Source: JBGOTP01 sp041476545 (lineage in GTDB: Bacteria > Acidobacteriota > Vicinamibacteria > Vicinamibacterales > CAVVIG01). From it: 14,216 nucleotides of DNA. Each line of letters begins with the position of its first letter. The first letter of the stretch is position 1. A model generated the notes under the pieces. That model was not told the origin of the DNA. It searched no databases and saw only the letters and a list, made by a program, of their open reading frames with translations. Position numbers and translations under genes: made by a program. Where the stretch lies: assembly GCA_041476545.1 (NCBI GenBank), contig JBGOTP010000098.1, positions 1-14,216 of the forward strand. Reading direction: 5' to 3'. This document shows, in pieces, positions 7,363 to 14,216 of the stretch.

Positions 7363-8336
7363 GGACCCGCGCCGCGCTCGCATGGCTTCTCGTCTTTGGC
7401 GCGTCTGGGGCGATCGCCGCGCAGACATCCATGACCACGCTGTCGTTGCGCGGCTACATCGATCGACTCGACGCCCTCGCGTCGGCCGTCGAAACGTCGA
7501 CAGATGAACCATCACCGGCGCTCGCGGCCCTCGTCGACGACGTGCCCGCTATCTGGCATGTGGAGACACCGCGGCAGACGTTCGACATTCCGACCGCGTG
7601 GCTGACACGAGACATCAGCGCGTGGCGGGAAGGTCGGGACAATGCTGGCAGGGCCGGCATGGCCGGGGCCGCGTCCGCACGCCTGGTCAATCGACTCCAC
7701 GCGTTAGGGTCCGAAGCGGCGCTTTTCGAGCGGCCGGTCGAGGATCCGGCTCGATCGCGCGGAGCGCTGACAGACATTCTCAATGGCCGCGAGTTTCGGA
7801 GCCTTCACGGCCCGACGTGGACCGATCGCCTCCGCCAGTGGGTGTTCCAGTTCATGGCGGATCTCCTTGGCCGATTGTTCGGGCTGTCCGCGATTCCGAC
7901 GATTGGCAATATCCTGGTTTACGGTCTGATAGCGCTCGCGGTGGCCATGCTGGCGGTGCGCACGTACCTGTTCATCCGGCGCGACGCGACTGTCCACACG
8001 ATCCGGCCCGATCAACAGCCTGCATCCGCCACACCGTGGTCGGACTGGCTCGCCGATGCGCAGACGGCTGCCGCGAGCAGGCAGTGGCGTGAGGCTGTTC
8101 ATGCCGCGTATTGGTGCGCGGTGTCGTTTCTCGAGACCAGGGGCGCGTGGAAGCCGGACCGCGCGCGCACGCCGCGCGAGTATCTGAGGCTGCTGCCCGA
8201 CTCGAGCGAGCATCGCTCCACGCTCGTGCCGCTCACGCGCCGTTTCGAGCGGGTCTGGTACGGTACCGAGCAGGCCGATGCGGAGGCCTTCGACGAGGTC
8301 ATTGCGAGCCTGAAGAAGATGGGGTGTCTGTCCTGA
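7359..8336 (+). CDS. Exported/membrane protein with C-terminal DUF4129 domain
   Basis: The 325-aa product has an N-terminal signal peptide (residues 1-22, hydrophobic ALAWLLVFGASGAIA then AQT). An extracytoplasmic helical region follows, then an amphipathic stretch (about 153-179) and a single membrane helix at about 183-206 (NILVYGLIALAVAMLAV), followed by RR. The cytoplasmic C-terminal third is DUF4129, with its signature ARTPREYLR at 269-277 and the ERVWYG motif at 297-302. DUF4129 proteins are regular companions of MoxR ATPases and DUF58 proteins and of transglutaminase-like membrane proteins; no activity is established. The ATG overlaps the previous stop (ATGA), so translation is coupled. 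The downstream gene probably overlaps it by 13 bp. Confidence 0.85.
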   Translation: MRTRAALAWLLVFGASGAIAAQTSMTTLSLRGYIDRLDALASAVETSTDEPSPALAALVDDVPAIWHVETPRQTFDIPTAWLTRDISAWREGRDNAGRAGMAGAASARLVNRLHALGSEAALFERPVEDPARSRGALTDILNGREFRSLHGPTWTDRLRQWVFQFMADLLGRLFGLSAIPTIGNILVYGLIALAVAMLAVRTYLFIRRDATVHTIRPDQQPASATPWSDWLADAQTAAASRQWREAVHAAYWCAVSFLETRGAWKPDRARTPREYLRLLPDSSEHRSTLVPLTRRFERVWYGTEQADAEAFDEVIASLKKMGCLS

Positions 8337-9598
8337 ATCCAGCCGATCGCAAAGCGCTGCTGGTGGCTGGGAGCGTCGCTCTTCTGCTCGTCGGAATCAG
8401 CGCCGTGCTCACGTCGGGCCGCAACGCCGACGCCGTTCCCACCACGTACTCGGTGGGATCGGGCGGGGCACGCGCGGCCTATCTGTTGCTGCGCCAGGCC
8501 GGTTATCCGGTCGAGCGCTGGGAGCAGTCCGTTCGAGAGCTGCCGTCTGACAGCGGAATAACCTTGATCCTCGCGGAGCCGCAGGGGATCCCCGCGAGCG
8601 ACGAGCGGGCTGCGGTCGGTCGTTTCCTGGAGCGCGGCGGTCGCGTAATCGCGATCGGCGTGTCGGGCGCGTTTTTTCTGCCGGAGCATCAGGTCGTGGC
8701 GGACCCGCTGGCCGGCATGACGTGGACGCGTCTCTCGTCGCGCTCGCCGTCGTTCATCACCCGCGCCGCTCCTGACATTACCATGGCGCCGGCGGCGTTC
8801 TGGCAACAGGAGACGCCCAACCTGAAAGCGCCCGGCACAGAGACTCCAGACCTGAAGGTCGGGCCTGCCGTCGCGTTCGCGATCCCGCTCTATGGAGACG
8901 ATGGCCGCTCGGGAAGCGGGGCGCCGCGTGCGGCGGGCGCGGCCATTGACATCAGACCGCGCGTCATCAAGTACGACGTCGGCAAGGGCGAGGTGATCTG
9001 GTGGGCGTCCGCGACGCCACTCACCAATGCGGGTCTGCGCGAACCAGGCAACCTCGAGTTCTTCCTCGCCTGCCTGGGCGATGCGCCCCAGCGGATTCTG
9101 TGGGACGAATACTTCCACGGTCACGGTCCGTCCGCGTCCGGGTCGTTCGCCGGTTCGCCAGTCGTCTGGATTGGCCTGCAGCTCACACTGGTGGCGGCAG
9201 CGGTTCTACTGACGTACTCGAGGCGAAGCGGCCCAATCGTTCCGCCGCCCATCGACAACCGGCTGTCGCCGCTCGAGTTCGTGCGCACGCTCGGATCGCT
9301 GTACGGGCGGGCCGGTGCCTCGTCGGTTGCGGTCGATGTGGCATACCAGCGCTTCAGGTATCAGCTCGCGAGGCGGCTCGGCACGACCCGTGACGCCTCG
9401 GTCGACGATCTCGAACGCGCGGTGCGTGCCCGCTGGAACATCGACGATCCGGCGATCGGCGTGATGCTGCGATCGTGCGAGTCCGCGCGCCACGACGCCA
9501 GCCTGACGGCCGGACGTGCGTTGAGGCTGACCCAGTCGTTGTCCGATCTTGCGGTGAGACTGGACCTCGTTCGTTTGTCCAACAAGGAGCACGCCTGA
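8324..9598 (+). CDS. DUF4350-type membrane protein of the MoxR/DUF58 cluster
   Basis: The product is 424 aa from the GTG at 8324. One membrane helix lies at about 11-30, then an extracytoplasmic-type domain resembling DUF4350/GATase-like folds (SVGSGGARAAYLLLRQAGYPV, then FLERGGRVIAIG, GKGEVIWWAS and ILWDEYFHG), a second helix at about 279-297, and a cytoplasmic helical C-terminus (VAYQRFRYQLARRLG and a DLERAVRAR repeat-like helix). DUF4350 proteins bind no known ligand and are found with MoxR, DUF58 and DUF4129 genes. The start is uncertain: GTG at 8324 overlaps the preceding gene by 13 bp, and no ATG is available before the first helix. An odd low-complexity insert at residues about 162-180 (TPNLKAPGTETPDLKVG) coincides with a palindromic repeat in the DNA. 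The stop overlaps the moxR start (TGATG). Confidence 0.8.
   Translation: MSVLNPADRKALLVAGSVALLLVGISAVLTSGRNADAVPTTYSVGSGGARAAYLLLRQAGYPVERWEQSVRELPSDSGITLILAEPQGIPASDERAAVGRFLERGGRVIAIGVSGAFFLPEHQVVADPLAGMTWTRLSSRSPSFITRAAPDITMAPAAFWQQETPNLKAPGTETPDLKVGPAVAFAIPLYGDDGRSGSGAPRAAGAAIDIRPRVIKYDVGKGEVIWWASATPLTNAGLREPGNLEFFLACLGDAPQRILWDEYFHGHGPSASGSFAGSPVVWIGLQLTLVAAAVLLTYSRRSGPIVPPPIDNRLSPLEFVRTLGSLYGRAGASSVAVDVAYQRFRYQLARRLGTTRDASVDDLERAVRARWNIDDPAIGVMLRSCESARHDASLTAGRALRLTQSLSDLAVRLDLVRLSNKEHA
8846..8868 (-). repeat. Palindromic repeat copy inside the DUF4350 gene
   Basis: Read on the minus strand this 23-nt element is GCAGGCCCGACCT-TCAGGTCTGG. It forms a GACCT/AGGTC stem with a 2-nt loop and matches the element at 13626-13648 at 20 of 23 positions. 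It encodes the extra PDLKVGP segment of the DUF4350 protein, as if a repeat had inserted in frame. Confidence 0.6.
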
Positions 9599-10545
9599 TG
9601 GAAGTCGTACCAAATCTGACCCGCCACGTCCTGAGCGAGATGAGCAGGGTCGTGGTCGGCCAGGAGGCTCTCAAGACTGAATGCATGATCGTGCTGCTCT
9701 GCGAGGGGCATGCGCTCATCGAGGGTGTGCCGGGCCTTGCCAAGACGCTCACGGTCAAGGCGCTGTCGCGCCTGCTGCGGCTCGACTATCAACGTGTGCA
9801 GTGCACCGCCGACCTCATGCCCTCCGACATCGTCGGGACCAGCATCGCGAACCTGTCGACCGGCAGCTTTCAGTTTCACAAGGGCCCCGTGTTCACGGAC
9901 CTGCTGCTTGTCGACGAAGTGAACCGGATGCCGCCGCGCACCCAGGCCGCGCTCCTCGAGTGCATGGAGGAACGCCAGGTGACGTCCGACGGCGTACGTC
10001 ACGACCTTTCGCCGTTCTTCAGCGTGCTGGCCACGCAGAACCCCGTCGAGTTCGAAGGCACCTATCCCTTGCCGGAAGCGCAGCTCGATCGGTTTCTTGT
10101 GAAGATCCGCGTGCCGTACCCAGACGCCGAAGAGGAAGTGCGACTCCTGTCCAACGTGCAGAACGGCTTCGACTCGCGTCGCCTCGATGCGGTCGAGCTG
10201 GCGCTCGTCGAGCCGGACATGCTGCGCGCGGCGCGTCGCGAGGTGCGCGCGGTGAATGTGCAGGAGTCGCTGTTCACCTATATTGCGCAACTCGTGCGCC
10301 GGACCCGCGAGTGGCCGGCGGTGTCACTCGGCGCGAGCCCGCGCGCGGCGGTCAGCCTGATGGCGTTCGCGAAAGCCCTCGCGGCGATTGACGGTCGGGA
10401 TTATCTCGTGCCAGACGATGTGAAAGCGGCGGCGGTGCCGGTGCTGCGGCATCGCCTTGTGGTGAAGCCTGAGGCCGATCTCGAAGGCATTACGCCCGAC
10501 CAGATTCTGCAGGACGTGATTCGCGCGGTCGAGGTGCCTCGGTGA
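9598..10545 (+). CDS. MoxR-family AAA+ ATPase
   Basis: The 315-aa product has the full MoxR set: Walker A GVPGLAKT at 43-50 preceded by EGHALIE, Walker B LLLVDEVNRMPPRTQAALLE with D106 and E107, sensor 1 ATQNP (N148), LPEAQLDRF with R165 as the likely arginine finger, and GASPRA near the sensor 2 region of the C-terminal lid. Length is normal for the family. MoxR ATPases act as cytoplasmic chaperone-like machines, often for vWA-fold partners, and the DUF58 protein encoded next door is the expected partner. The start ATG overlaps the preceding stop by 1 nt (TGATG) and has AAGGAG 9-10 nt upstream, so both coupling and an independent ribosome site are present. The longer frame from 9475 is rejected. 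Confidence 0.95.
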   Translation: MEVVPNLTRHVLSEMSRVVVGQEALKTECMIVLLCEGHALIEGVPGLAKTLTVKALSRLLRLDYQRVQCTADLMPSDIVGTSIANLSTGSFQFHKGPVFTDLLLVDEVNRMPPRTQAALLECMEERQVTSDGVRHDLSPFFSVLATQNPVEFEGTYPLPEAQLDRFLVKIRVPYPDAEEEVRLLSNVQNGFDSRRLDAVELALVEPDMLRAARREVRAVNVQESLFTYIAQLVRRTREWPAVSLGASPRAAVSLMAFAKALAAIDGRDYLVPDDVKAAAVPVLRHRLVVKPEADLEGITPDQILQDVIRAVEVPR

Positions 10546-11918
10546 GCGACACGAAGCCGCTCGTGCCGGAGGCGGTCGAGGGGCGTGGGCGTCCGCTCAT
10601 GCGCGCCGGCGTGGCGTTCGGATCGCGGTTCTTCGTTCTGCTGGCCATCGGGCTCATGTGGCTGGCGCCGGCGCTCTTCGAGCCGCGGTTTGTCTACGCA
10701 GCCGTTGGCTGGGATGTTCTGGTCGTGGCCGCCTGGCTGGTGGATCTCTGGTGGTTGCCGAAGCCGGATCGCCTATTGGTCCGCCGCTCCTGGCTCGCTC
10801 CTCCCGCGCTTTCCGTCGCGTCCACCGTGCGTCTGACGCTCGTCAACGATTCGAAGACGACGGTCCGTGTCCGCGTCGTGGATGCGATTCCGCATCAGAT
10901 CCGCGCGGAAGCTCCGACCGCCCTGATGCACGTGGGACCGGCGGCCGCGGCGGAGCATGAGTATCGGATCGTCCCCCGCGAACGCGGTCGAATCGTGATC
11001 GGCGACGCGTACGTCCACTATCAAAGCCCGGTGCGGATGGCCGAGCGATGGGCCCGCGTCGATCTCGGTCAGACGATCGTCGTGTACCCGAACCTGGACG
11101 AGGCGAAGCGCGAAACGGTGTACCTCGTGCGGAGCCGGCAGATCGACATGGCACGACGGTCGCGCCGCATTCGCGGTGCACGGCATGCGTTTGCGAACCT
11201 GCGCGAGTACTGCGAAGGTGACGAGCCGCGCGACATCTGCTGGAGCGCCAGCGCCCGGAGAGCCAGACTGATCACGCGCCTGTACGAAACGGAACGGAGC
11301 CAGGCCATCTGGGTCGTGCTCGATGCCGGCCGCCTGATGCGGACGCGCGTCGCTGATGTCACGAAGCTGGACTACGCGGTGAATGCCGCGCTCACGCTGT
11401 CGCAGGTGGCCATTGGATCGGGCGATCGCGTCGGCGTCCTCGCGTACGGCCGCCAGATTGGGCATTGTCTTCCCGCCGCGCGCGGCTCCGCGCATCTGCG
11501 GCAGATCATGGAGCACCTGGCGGTCGTGAGAGCGGAGGAGTCCGACGCGGATCATCTGCGGGCCGCGGGTCGCCTACTCACCGATCAGAAGCGACGCAGT
11601 CTGATTGTGTGGATGACGGATCTGCCCGACACCGCGATGACGCCGGAAGTGGTCGAGGCGGCGTCAACGCTGATGCCGCGCCATCTCGTCCTGTTCGTCG
11701 TGATCGGGCAGCCGGATCTCGATCGCGTCGCGACACGCCGGCCGGCGACCGCGGAAGAGATGTATCAGACGGCGGCGGCGCAGGAAGTCGCTCAGCGGCG
11801 CGACGTGCTGCTCGCGCGTCTTCGTGCTCGCGGAGCACTCGCCATCGAGACCGCCGCGAAGCTCTCGCCGACGCTTGTGAACGCCTACCTCGACGTCAAG
11901 CAGCGGGGCTCCCTCTAA
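10542..11918 (+). CDS. DUF58 (vWA-like) membrane-anchored protein
   Basis: The 458-aa product has two closely spaced membrane helices (about 29-46 and 50-72), ending WWLPKPDRLLVRR. A beta-rich segment with Ig-like character follows (about 90-165), then the DUF58 core REYCEGDEPRDICWSASARR (221-240), which matches the family pattern REY.PGD..R.I.W..SAR. After it comes a vWA-like fold beginning VVLDAGRLM at 258-266, where the MIDAS DxSxS is degenerate (D-A-G-R-L), so metal binding is doubtful. DUF58 proteins pair with MoxR ATPases. The GTG start overlaps the moxR stop (GTGA), a strong sign of coupled translation. It is the last gene of the operon; no intrinsic terminator follows. Confidence 0.92.
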   Translation: MSDTKPLVPEAVEGRGRPLMRAGVAFGSRFFVLLAIGLMWLAPALFEPRFVYAAVGWDVLVVAAWLVDLWWLPKPDRLLVRRSWLAPPALSVASTVRLTLVNDSKTTVRVRVVDAIPHQIRAEAPTALMHVGPAAAAEHEYRIVPRERGRIVIGDAYVHYQSPVRMAERWARVDLGQTIVVYPNLDEAKRETVYLVRSRQIDMARRSRRIRGARHAFANLREYCEGDEPRDICWSASARRARLITRLYETERSQAIWVVLDAGRLMRTRVADVTKLDYAVNAALTLSQVAIGSGDRVGVLAYGRQIGHCLPAARGSAHLRQIMEHLAVVRAEESDADHLRAAGRLLTDQKRRSLIVWMTDLPDTAMTPEVVEAASTLMPRHLVLFVVIGQPDLDRVATRRPATAEEMYQTAAAQEVAQRRDVLLARLRARGALAIETAAKLSPTLVNAYLDVKQRGSL

Positions 11919-11928
11919 GAAGCTGAAT

Positions 11929-11980
11929 TTGGTTATCTGGTCATCTGGGCAGTCTGGTCATGGGTCATCATGGGTCATCG
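11929..11980. repeat. Degenerate TGGTCATC tandem repeat
   Basis: About six imperfect copies of an 8- to 9-nt unit lie between DUF58 and blaI: TGGTTATC, TGGTCATC, TGGGCAGTC, TGGTCATG, GGTCATCA, TGGGTCATC. The copies are too degenerate and few to be a CRISPR or functional iteron array. It is likely slippage-prone filler, though its place just upstream of a repressor promoter is worth noting. Confidence 0.55.
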
Positions 11981-12003
11981 CCGCGGCACGCTTGACGTCC
12001 TCT

Positions 12004-12040
12004 TACACGATGTAGTAGGTTGACACCTACAGGCTGTAGG
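12004..12040 (+). promoter_or_regulatory. BlaI/MecI-type operator cluster and blaI promoter region
   Basis: Three palindromes with TACA/TGTA character overlap here: TACA-CGA-TGTA (12004-12014), GTAGGT-TGAC-ACCTAC (12015-12030) and CCTACA-GGC-TGTAGG (12026-12040). BlaI, MecI and CopY repressors bind TACA-n-TGTA dyads, so this is very likely the autoregulatory operator. A TTGACG at 11992-11997 is a possible -35 box, with a poor TAGGTT 18 nt on as a -10; a perfect TTGACA at 12020-12025 is also present but has no good -10. The ribosome site AGGAG is at 12038-12042, partly inside the last dyad, so a bound repressor would occlude transcription start or leader sequence. Confidence 0.65.
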
Positions 12041-12050
12041 AGATCCTCGG

Positions 12051-12431
12051 ATGCGCAAAGCCCCCGTCAGTGACTCAGAGCTGGAGGTGCTGAAAGTCCT
12101 CTGGGCAACGGGACCTTCGACGGTGCGCGGTGTCGAGTCGCGCCTTCGTCGCCGGACGCGTCGCCTGGCGTACAACACCGTCCTGACGCTGCTATCCCGG
12201 TTGCGAGAGAAGGGGTATGTCGCCGCAGACCGAAGCGGGGCGGCGCACGTCTTTCGTTCTATCGTGACGCGCGACGAACTTCTGAGCCATGGCCTGACGA
12301 ATCTTGCGGATCGGATCTGTGACGGGACGGCCAGTCCGCTCGTGCATGCCCTGGTCAGAGGCCGGCGGTTTTCGCCGAAGGAGATCGCGCACTTCCGCAA
12401 GCTGCTGGACGACCTGGAGCGAAAGGGCTGA
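12051..12431 (+). CDS. BlaI/MecI/CopY-family transcriptional repressor
   Basis: The 126-aa product has the usual family length. Residues 1-70 form a winged helix: PVSDSELEVLKVLWATGP, RLAYNTVLTLLSRLREKGYV (recognition helix about 42-54) and the wing with AHVFRSIVTRDE. Residues about 75-126 are the helical dimerisation and effector part (FSPKEIAHFRKLLDDLERKG). Family members repress their own operon and targets and are inactivated by proteolysis triggered by an M56 membrane protease. The partner protease gene follows after 3 nt (TGA-CCA-ATG), and a dyad cluster of the expected type lies directly upstream. AGGAG sits 8 nt before the ATG. The regulated genes besides the pair itself are not identified, and no beta-lactamase gene is in the window. 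Confidence 0.93.
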   Translation: MRKAPVSDSELEVLKVLWATGPSTVRGVESRLRRRTRRLAYNTVLTLLSRLREKGYVAADRSGAAHVFRSIVTRDELLSHGLTNLADRICDGTASPLVHALVRGRRFSPKEIAHFRKLLDDLERKG

Positions 12432-12434
12432 CCA

Positions 12435-14216
12435 ATGTTCTGGTGGATCTTCCAGAACTTCGTGATTGCCGGTCTCCTGGCTGGCCTCGTTCAGGTCGCA
12501 TCCCGACTGGGACGTATCGGTCCCGTCGGACGCCACGCCCTGTGGCTGATTGTCCTGGTGAAGCTCGTGACACCCCCGCTGGTCGTTCTTTACTGGCCGT
12601 GGCCGACACCCGTTCTGCAACTCGAGCTGACGAGTGCGTTATTGGAGGAAACCATCCCCCCCTCGAACGCGGCGACACAGCGCGTGATTTCCGTGCTGCA
12701 GGGCGAGCGGGCGGCCGGCGACGCCGGCGATCGCGACGCGCCGACGTTTCCGGAGCGGGCAGTATCGACCGCGACCGTCGAGAACGGCAGCGTGACCAAT
12801 CTTCCCGCATCACATCTCCCGGCATCAGGCCGGTTGAGTCCTGGTGCAGTGGCGGTTCGGAGTTCTGTTGGGTCGTGGCGATCCGGTGTTTCCAGATCGC
12901 TTGTGACGCTTCTTCGAGGCGGGCTCTTACATTCAGCCCGCATCTGTTTCGACGTCTGGCTGATTGGGGGCCTCGCCTTCGCGTTGATCCAGAGCGTCAG
13001 AATCGCGCGCGTCGTGCGACGTCTGCGCACCGCCGATTCGGCGGACGAGTCGCTCTCTGAGCAGGTTGGAACGCTTGCGCGACGTCTGCGCATCATGCAT
13101 CCGATCCCTATTTGCGTCGTCCCCAAACTCACGTCGCCCTTGATCTGGTGCGTGAATCCTCTCCGTCCGCAACTGCTGTGGCCGGCCGAACTGCCACCCG
13201 ACATATCCGAGGACTGTCAGCGCGGGTTGATCGTGCACGAACTCGCGCACGTGAGACGAGGCGATCACTGGGTCGGCTGGCTCGAACTGGTCGCGGGATG
13301 CGCATGGTGGTGGAATCCGCTGTTCTGGTACGTCCGATCCCAGTTGCGCGAGAACGCGGAACTGGCGTGCGACGGATGGGTGATCAACGAGCTGCCCCAC
13401 GGCCGCCGCGCGTATGCCGAGGCGCTCATCGCCGTGTGTGCCGCCACAGCCCGGTCGAACGGTCCCATGCCTGCCGTCGGCGTCAGCACGGGAGGCCGCG
13501 CTGTTCTTGAAAGGAGACTCGCTATGATCATGCGCGAGCGCGTTCCCCTTCGTCTCTCTCGCGTGGGGCTGCTCAGCCTCATTGTTCTCACGTTCGCGAT
13601 ATTGCCGGCGTGGGCGCAGCGGAGCGCAGGCCCGAGCTTCAGCTCGGGCGATCAACGCGTTCAGAATGCGCTGCCACCAGAGGATCGCGAGTCGGTCGAT
13701 GCGACCGCGCGCGCGGGAATCGGTCGCGCCCTCTCGGTCGACTTGAGCCTCAGGCCTGAGGTCGGGGTGGTCGCGCGAAATGTTGCACCGGTTCAGACAG
13801 TGGTCGCGCCTCAACCGGGGCCCGACGGCGGCGTGATTCCCACGGAGTTCTCGGGCAGCTGGTCGCTGGCAACGCGGCACGGTTTCGGCGCATTCAGCAC
13901 GCACACAGGACATCTGACGACGTACCGAGATCGCGTGGGTCAGACGCTCTCTCTGAAACTCACCGGCAGCGTCGAGGGCGCCGTATGGGGGAGCGATGTC
14001 TACACGGACGATTCCCAACTTGGCGCCGCTGCCGTTCACGCAGGGATCCTGAAGCCCGGCGAGACGGGTGTCGTTCGCGTCATGATGCTTCCTGGACGGC
14101 CGCGGTACGAAGGCTCCGCGCGAAACGGCATTGCGAGCGCAGACTACGGAAGCTGGGAAGGCAGCTATCGCTTTGAACCTGGCGTCGCTGCCGTCATCCC
14201 TCCGGACGCGATGGCG
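12435..14216 (+). CDS. BlaR1-type M56 membrane metallopeptidase with an LCCL-like sensor domain (3' partial)
   Basis: The frame is open for 594 codons and has no stop before the window end, so the C-terminus is missing. Two membrane helices (about 2-22, 35-55) are followed by a long low-complexity loop (56-165), a third helix (171-192), and the zinc protease domain with HELAH at 268-272 and E309 of ELACD as the third ligand. A fourth helix at about 377-394 ends WAQ. After it comes an Ala/Pro-rich linker and, at about 507-581, an LCCL-like domain: WGSDVYTDDSQLGAAAVHAG, then PGRPRYEGSARNGIAS, DYGSWEGSY. The Cys usual in eukaryotic LCCL ('ICxAAVHAG') is absent. In BlaR1 this position holds a penicillin-binding domain. 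It likely senses an extracytoplasmic signal and triggers cleavage of the upstream BlaI repressor. Translation is coupled to blaI, with AAAGGG upstream. Confidence 0.9.
   Translation, partial: MFWWIFQNFVIAGLLAGLVQVASRLGRIGPVGRHALWLIVLVKLVTPPLVVLYWPWPTPVLQLELTSALLEETIPPSNAATQRVISVLQGERAAGDAGDRDAPTFPERAVSTATVENGSVTNLPASHLPASGRLSPGAVAVRSSVGSWRSGVSRSLVTLLRGGLLHSARICFDVWLIGGLAFALIQSVRIARVVRRLRTADSADESLSEQVGTLARRLRIMHPIPICVVPKLTSPLIWCVNPLRPQLLWPAELPPDISEDCQRGLIVHELAHVRRGDHWVGWLELVAGCAWWWNPLFWYVRSQLRENAELACDGWVINELPHGRRAYAEALIAVCAATARSNGPMPAVGVSTGGRAVLERRLAMIMRERVPLRLSRVGLLSLIVLTFAILPAWAQRSAGPSFSSGDQRVQNALPPEDRESVDATARAGIGRALSVDLSLRPEVGVVARNVAPVQTVVAPQPGPDGGVIPTEFSGSWSLATRHGFGAFSTHTGHLTTYRDRVGQTLSLKLTGSVEGAVWGSDVYTDDSQLGAAAVHAGILKPGETGVVRVMMLPGRPRYEGSARNGIASADYGSWEGSYRFEPGVAAVIPPDAMA
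13626..13648 (+). repeat. Palindromic repeat copy inside the M56 gene
   Basis: The element GCAGGCCCGAGCT-TCAGCTCGGG has a perfect 9-bp stem (GCCCGAGCT and AGCTCGGGC, 13630-13649) with a TC loop. It matches the minus-strand element at 8846-8868 in 20 of 23 positions; two of the differences are a C/G to G/C swap that keeps the base pair. It encodes the start of the extracytoplasmic linker after the fourth helix (AGPSFSSG). Confidence 0.6.
13748..13761. repeat. Perfect 14-bp palindrome in the M56 linker
   Basis: CCTCAGG-CCTGAGG is a loopless perfect palindrome. A neighbouring G-T wobble position could extend it slightly. It resembles the CAGGCCTGA core of the intergenic element at 6512-6529 and may be a decayed member of the same family, or chance. 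Confidence 0.35.

Noticed and set aside
9361..10290. Minus-strand 309-codon frame over moxR
   Set aside because: It is antisense to a well-conserved MoxR gene; the peptide is unrecognisable.
11929..11980. CRISPR-like or iteron array
   Set aside because: The units are 8-9 nt, degenerate and without spacers of constant length, and there is no cas or replication gene nearby.
12933..14039. Minus-strand 368-codon frame over the M56 gene
   Set aside because: It is antisense to the zinc protease and LCCL region, which has clear motifs in the other strand.

Overview
This is a GC-rich, densely coding bacterial window with no tRNA, rRNA, CRISPR array, transposase or phage gene. The gene content suggests an Acidobacteriota-like soil or sediment bacterium, possibly of the Vicinamibacteria type: a BlaI/M56 pair, a MoxR-DUF58-DUF4129-DUF4350 cluster, a GNAT/acyl-CoA-ligase fusion and dispersed REP-like palindromes. 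No marker gene is present, so this assignment is an inference.

Left block (about 169-6279, minus strand). This reads as one operon in the order universal stress protein, 912-aa GNAT + NDP-forming acyl-CoA ligase fusion (PatA-like), HAD phosphatase fused to a HerA/VirB4-type P-loop ATPase, secreted monohaem cytochrome c, a doubtful Pro/Arg-rich ORF, and a Dabb-domain small protein. The usp stop and the ligase start are 3 nt apart, and the ligase and HAD-ATPase genes overlap by 26 bp. The usp/acetyltransferase pairing recalls mycobacteria, where a GNAT acetylates a universal stress protein. The HAD-ATPase fusion is the least familiar protein here.

Divergent intergenic region (6280-6543). It holds two consecutive small hairpins and a near-perfect 60-bp element with nested inverted repeats that could fold as a three-way junction. 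The rightward operon starts directly after this element.

Middle block (6544-11918, plus strand). Five genes overlap or abut: a polytopic membrane protein, a DUF4129 protein, a DUF4350 protein, a MoxR AAA+ ATPase and a DUF58 protein. This is a version of the widespread MoxR/DUF58 membrane-associated chaperone-like cluster, whose precise role is unknown.

Right block (12004-14216, plus strand). A BlaI/MecI-type repressor gene lies behind a cluster of overlapping TACA/TGTA palindromes, and 3 nt further on is an M56 (BlaR1-type) membrane metalloprotease that runs off the window. Its extracytoplasmic part carries an LCCL-like domain where BlaR1 has a penicillin-binding sensor. This looks like a signal-transduction pair with an unusual sensor and is one of the best leads in the window.

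Two 23-nt copies of a palindromic repeat, differing by a pair-preserving double change, sit inside the DUF4350 and M56 coding sequences.
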